From contig NZ_JAGGPM010000029.1 in the NCBI RefSeq assembly GCF_018613835.1, positions 186,001 through 250,000 of the forward strand: a DNA stretch of 64,000 nt, read 5' to 3'. The DNA comes from Arthrobacter sp. ISL-5. Lineage in GTDB: Bacteria; Actinomycetota; Actinomycetes; Actinomycetales; Micrococcaceae. Within the stretch, counting starts at the first letter, position 1. Each line of letters begins with the position of its first letter. The notes beneath the pieces are model-generated. The model was given only the letters and a program-made list of their open reading frames with translations, did no database searches and was not told the DNA's origin. Below are positions 61,150 to 64,000 of the stretch, piece after piece. Both the position numbers and the translations under genes were made by a program.

Positions 61150-61881
61150 ATGACAATCGGCAAACCCGAAAAAGGACAGTCACCGCGGCTCTCGGTGCGC
61201 GACCAGACCTTGGAGACCCTCCGGCGTCGGATCATTTCCCTGCAGCTCCCGCCGGGCGAGCCGCTGTCCGAAAACGAGCTTGCCCAGGAACTCGGCGTCA
61301 GCAGGACGCCGGTGCGCGAAAGCCTCATTCTGTTGCGGGAAGAGGGCCTGGTCCAGGTCTTTCCGCAGATCGGGTCGTTTGTTTCCCTGGTGGACCTGGG
61401 GCGCGTGTCTGAGGCGCAGTTTGTCCGCGAGGCCATCGAATGCGCGTCCCTCGCGGACGTGGTGCTCGATGCGTCCGGGATAGCCGGCCTGCGGGATATC
61501 CTCGCGAGCCAGCGCGCCGCCGAGGCCAAGGGTGACGTCGAGGAGTTTTTCCGGCTGGACGAAGACTTCCACCGCGAACTCCTTCGGCTGGCGGGGCACG
61601 AATCTGCCTGGACCGCCGTGAATTCAGCTAAAGCGCACCTGGACCGCGCCCGGCGATTGAGCCTGATTGATACGCGGCCCGTCTCCACCCTGATTGAACA
61701 GCACACGGCAGTGGTGGACGCGTTGGAAGCCAACGACCTTGCGGACGCGGACAGCTCCCTCCGCGTCCACCTCCGCGGCGTGTTCGAGGACGTCAAACGC
61801 ATTCAGGCGTCGTCGCCTGACCTGTTCTCGGACGGCACGGCGTCCCGCCCTGTCCGGCGGAGCATCGCGCGGCTTTCCTGA
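61150..61881 (+). CDS. GntR/FCD transcriptional regulator of the hexonate operon
   Basis: The 243-residue protein has a winged HTH (about 16-80, LSENELAQELGVSRTPVRESL) and an FCD domain with Asp/His ligands (FRLDEDFHRELLRL, and a later EQHT). It is divergent from the MFS-led hexonate operon, and the shared operator makes it the likely repressor. Its effector is probably one of the sugar acids. The start ATG is at 61150 with no ribosome-binding site. Confidence 0.88.
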   Translation: MTIGKPEKGQSPRLSVRDQTLETLRRRIISLQLPPGEPLSENELAQELGVSRTPVRESLILLREEGLVQVFPQIGSFVSLVDLGRVSEAQFVREAIECASLADVVLDASGIAGLRDILASQRAAEAKGDVEEFFRLDEDFHRELLRLAGHESAWTAVNSAKAHLDRARRLSLIDTRPVSTLIEQHTAVVDALEANDLADADSSLRVHLRGVFEDVKRIQASSPDLFSDGTASRPVRRSIARLS

Positions 61882-61939
61882 GGGGCTGCCACTCCTGGTG
61901 GCGCTATTCCTGCTTGACCCTATTCCTGCCCGACCCTTT

Positions 61940-62485
61940 TCATGCCTGCTTGACCAGCGCTGCATCGATATCGATCTTGACTTTGTCGCTGACCAGGAAG
62001 CCGCCGGTCTCCAGCGCGGCGTTCCACGTCAGGCCGAACTCCTTGCGGCTGATCTCTGCCTCCGCGGAGCAACCGGCCCGGGTGGCACCGAACGGATCCA
62101 CGGCCACCCCGGTGAACTCGACTTCAAGTTCCACGGGCTTGGTGACGCCTCGGATGGTGAGGTCCCCCATCACTGTGTAGTCCTCGCCGTCACCCTCAAT
62201 GCTCGTGGCCCGGAACGTCATCTCGGGAAACTGCTCAACGTCAAAGAAGTCGGCTCCGCGCACGTGGGCATCGCGGTTGGCGTCCCCCGAGTCGAAGCTG
62301 GCAGTCTTGACCGTGCCGTGCAGCGATGACGCCGCCAGCGAGTTGCCCACGTGGGCCTCGGCGGCAGCCTCGGTAAACCGCCCACGGACTTTGCTGATCC
62401 CGGCGTGCCGAACGGTAAAACCGATCTCGCTGTGGGACGTATCGAGGGTCCACGTGCCGGGAGTCAACCCTGCAGGAAGAGTCAT
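61940..62485 (-). CDS. YceI-family protein
   Basis: The 181-residue protein has the YceI lipocalin-like pattern: GTWTLDTSHSEIGFTVRHAGISKVRGRF, then the YTVMGDLTIRGVTKPVELEVEF and FGLTWN strands. Relatives bind isoprenoid lipids in a closed barrel. There is no signal peptide, so it is cytoplasmic here. The 400-base region upstream is non-coding except for the RNA candidate at 62719. Confidence 0.88.
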   Translation of the reverse strand: MTLPAGLTPGTWTLDTSHSEIGFTVRHAGISKVRGRFTEAAAEAHVGNSLAASSLHGTVKTASFDSGDANRDAHVRGADFFDVEQFPEMTFRATSIEGDGEDYTVMGDLTIRGVTKPVELEVEFTGVAVDPFGATRAGCSAEAEISRKEFGLTWNAALETGGFLVSDKVKIDIDAALVKQA

Positions 62486-62718
62486 GTCCGTATCTCCTTA
62501 AAGACGAAAAACCAGCCGAATGGTGCGATTTCAACACTTGTTCTGCACGGTGGCGAAGTCAAGGATCAACATAAGACTGGGGCCCCGCAGGGCACTGCGC
62601 AGGTCCCCGCACGGCACCGCGCAGGCTCCCGCAACCGGCCGTGGACCGCCCCTAAAGCGGCCGCAGGCCTCCAAACTCTTAGCCAATTTTCAGGAAACGT
62701 CCGTAGCCTTATTTATGG

Positions 62719-62802
62719 GTCCACCGCGATCCCCCATCCGTGATGGTCCTGCCGCTAGGAGCAGCCCCGTATTGCCATTAGGCAGTGCGGGGCTCTCTGT
62801 TT
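62719..62802 (+). ncRNA. candidate C-rich small RNA, 6C RNA-like
   Basis: Downstream of TTTTCA (62687) and TTATTT (62709), about 84 bases form a hairpin with a C-rich loop (stem 62721-62727 with 62740-62746, loop containing CCCCC), a second possible stem with CTGC/GCAG and CAGCCCC, and a terminator hairpin ending CTCTGTTT. Two C-rich hairpins before a terminator is the layout of the actinobacterial 6C RNA. The match is by eye. The gap 62486-62718 has no other supported feature. Confidence 0.5.
62763..62802 (+). terminator. terminator of the C-rich RNA candidate
   Basis: AGCCCCGTATTGCC (62763-62776) pairs with 62781-62794 over 14 bp including two G-T pairs, around ATTA, then CTCTGTTT. It is the 3' end of the predicted transcript. 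Confidence 0.65.
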
Positions 62803-62889
62803 CCTGGACATTCGGTGTGGACATTCGGTGTTAGGGGCGGCAGCCCGGCGTGCGGACCGCCGCCCCCATCTATCCTTCGGGCTCCCTCC

Positions 62890-64000
62890 TCAGCTCAGGT
62901 AGCCGTTGGGGTTCAGGACGTACTTGGTGGCCGCACCGGCGTCGAACTCGGCGTAGCCCTTGGGAGCGTCGTCCAAGAGGATCGGCTTCGCGTTGACGTT
63001 CTTGGCGATGTGCACGCGGTCGTGCAGGATGGCCATCATCAGTTTCCGGTTGTACTTCATCACCGGGCACTGCCCCGTAGTGAAGCTCAGCGACTTCGCC
63101 CAGCCCGTACCGAGGCTCAGGCTCAGCGACCCCTTCTTCGCGGCCTCGTCAATGCCGCCCGGGTCACCCGTCACGTAGAGGCCGGGAATGCCCAGCGCGC
63201 CGCCGGCAGCAGTGATGTCCATCAGAGAGTTCAGCACCGTGGCCGGGGCTTCCTTCGCACCCTGGCCGTGGCCCTTCGCCTCGAAGCCCACTGCGTCCAC
63301 GGCGGAGTCCACCTCGGGAACTCCCAGGATCTGCTCGATCTGGTCCACCGGGCCGCCCTTAGTCAGGTCGACGGTTTCGCAGCCGAAGCTGCGGGCCTGC
63401 GCCAGCCGGTCGCTGTTCAGGTCGCCCACAATCACGACGGCGGCACCCAGCAGATGTGCGCTGGTCGCCGCTGCGAGTCCAACAGGACCCGCGCCGGCGA
63501 TGTACACCGTGGAGCCCACGCCCACGTTTGCGCTTACTGCCCCGTGATACCCGGTGGGGAAGATGTCCGACAGCATGGCCAGGTCCAGGATCTTCTCCAT
63601 GGCCTGGTCCTTGTCCGGGAATTTGAGCAGGTTCCAGTCGGCGTACGGGACCAGCACGTAGTTGGCCTGGCCGCCCACCCAGCCGCCCATGTCCACGTAT
63701 CCGTACGCGCTGCCCGGGCGGTCCGGGTTCACGTTGAGGCAGACGCCGGTCTTGCGTTCCTTGCAGTTCCGGCAGCGGCCGCAGGCGATGTTGAACGGCA
63801 CCGAACAGATATCGCCCACCTTGATGAATTCAACGCCCGGCCCCACTTCCACAACCTCACCGGTGATCTCGTGGCCCAGGACCAGATCCGGCGGAGCGGT
63901 AGTCCGGCCGCGCACCATGTGCTGGTCCGAGCCGCAGATGTTGGTGGCCACCGTCTTCAGAATTGCGCCGTGGGGAACCTGGCGCCCCACGTTGGCCGGA
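62890..64000 (-). CDS. fdhA: glutathione-independent formaldehyde dehydrogenase, N-terminus beyond the window
   Basis: This zinc MDR enzyme matches the long-chain FdhA type: NICGSDQHMVRGRT, GHEITGEVVEVG and the zinc site CGRCRNCKERKTGVC, then the GYVDMGGWVGGQA and GAGPVGLAAA motifs and the GIPGLYVTGDPG tail. It oxidises formaldehyde to formate with NAD without a thiol cofactor. The reading frame continues past the window edge; about 30 N-terminal residues are missing. It fits with formaldehyde made by demethylating oxidases. Confidence 0.92.
   Translation of the reverse strand, partial: PANVGRQVPHGAILKTVATNICGSDQHMVRGRTTAPPDLVLGHEITGEVVEVGPGVEFIKVGDICSVPFNIACGRCRNCKERKTGVCLNVNPDRPGSAYGYVDMGGWVGGQANYVLVPYADWNLLKFPDKDQAMEKILDLAMLSDIFPTGYHGAVSANVGVGSTVYIAGAGPVGLAAATSAHLLGAAVVIVGDLNSDRLAQARSFGCETVDLTKGGPVDQIEQILGVPEVDSAVDAVGFEAKGHGQGAKEAPATVLNSLMDITAAGGALGIPGLYVTGDPGGIDEAAKKGSLSLSLGTGWAKSLSFTTGQCPVMKYNRKLMMAILHDRVHIAKNVNAKPILLDDAPKGYAEFDAGAATKYVLNPNGYLS

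Noticed and set aside
1..64000. tRNA, rRNA, CRISPR, insertion sequence or prophage genes
   Set aside because: No cloverleaf-like, rRNA-like or regular direct-repeat pattern and no transposase or integrase protein was recognised.

Overview
The window is high-GC, densely coded chromosomal DNA of an actinobacterium, most like Arthrobacter, Pseudarthrobacter or Paenarthrobacter (Micrococcaceae). That placement rests on codon use, frequent GTG and TTG starts, ATGA and GTGA stop/start overlaps, apparently leaderless messages, and the kind of soil-catabolism genes present. No rRNA, tRNA, CRISPR array, transposase or phage gene was found. The right edge cuts a formaldehyde dehydrogenase gene.

Layout. 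(1) 1-11.3 kb is a mixed region: an ArsR-rhodanese regulator divergent from a membrane protein, a secreted protein, a beta-lactamase-fold hydrolase with a membrane tail, a SnoaL-like protein, a DUF1326/DUF2182 pair, a VOC protein, a glycerophosphodiesterase, a cupin and a Tat-exported amidohydrolase. (2) At 11.4 kb acdS (ACC deaminase) is divergent from a small monooxygenase-like gene across a strong palindrome. (3) 12.7-18.2 kb is an amide-catabolism operon: MFS transporter, GntR regulator, acetamidase/formamidase, amidase-signature amidase and a DUF1275 protein.

(4) 18.2-38.4 kb is the most striking part: two divergent catabolic arms sharing a control region at 26.5-26.9 kb. The leftward arm holds a HAD hydrolase, a DAO-type FAD oxidase, an aldehyde dehydrogenase, a tartrate/D-malate-type dehydrogenase, a D-2-hydroxyacid dehydrogenase, an aspartase-family lyase and an alcohol dehydrogenase. 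The rightward arm holds a polar amino-acid-type ABC transporter, a sarcosine-oxidase-like flavoenzyme, a class III aminotransferase, a succinate-semialdehyde-type dehydrogenase and a GntR regulator, followed by a second full copy of the ABC transporter plus GntR regulator and a Cupin_3 gene. A near-identical palindrome, ATTGT(CA/TG)ACAAT, recurs in front of these units, so I infer one GntR-controlled regulon for an amine or amino-acid substrate that I cannot name.

(5) 38.5-41.2 kb has small genes, a decayed glycerophosphodiesterase tail, a TM2 protein and a gene-free stretch. (6) 41.3-45.6 kb is a LacI-controlled MFS, SDR and BKACE (DUF849) beta-keto-acid cassette. (7) 45.8-53 kb has a short RecQ helicase, a GntR regulator next to dctA, a small HTH protein, an ArsR-SRPBCC fusion and a TerC protein. 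(8) 53-54 kb has a broken beta-lactamase-family gene and a small CsbD-like gene. (9) 54.1-61.9 kb is a hexonate operon (MFS, L-gulonate/L-idonate 5-dehydrogenase, mannonate dehydratase, KDG kinase, fructuronate reductase, KDPG aldolase) with a divergent GntR regulator; together these could convert L-gulonate to pyruvate and glyceraldehyde 3-phosphate. (10) The right end has a YceI protein, a candidate C-rich small RNA and fdhA.

Four copies of a 64-66 bp palindromic repeat sit at gene 3' ends; one supplies a stop codon. The fructuronate reductase seems to need an AUC start codon. All functions are inferred from sequence reading and family knowledge; no database search was run.
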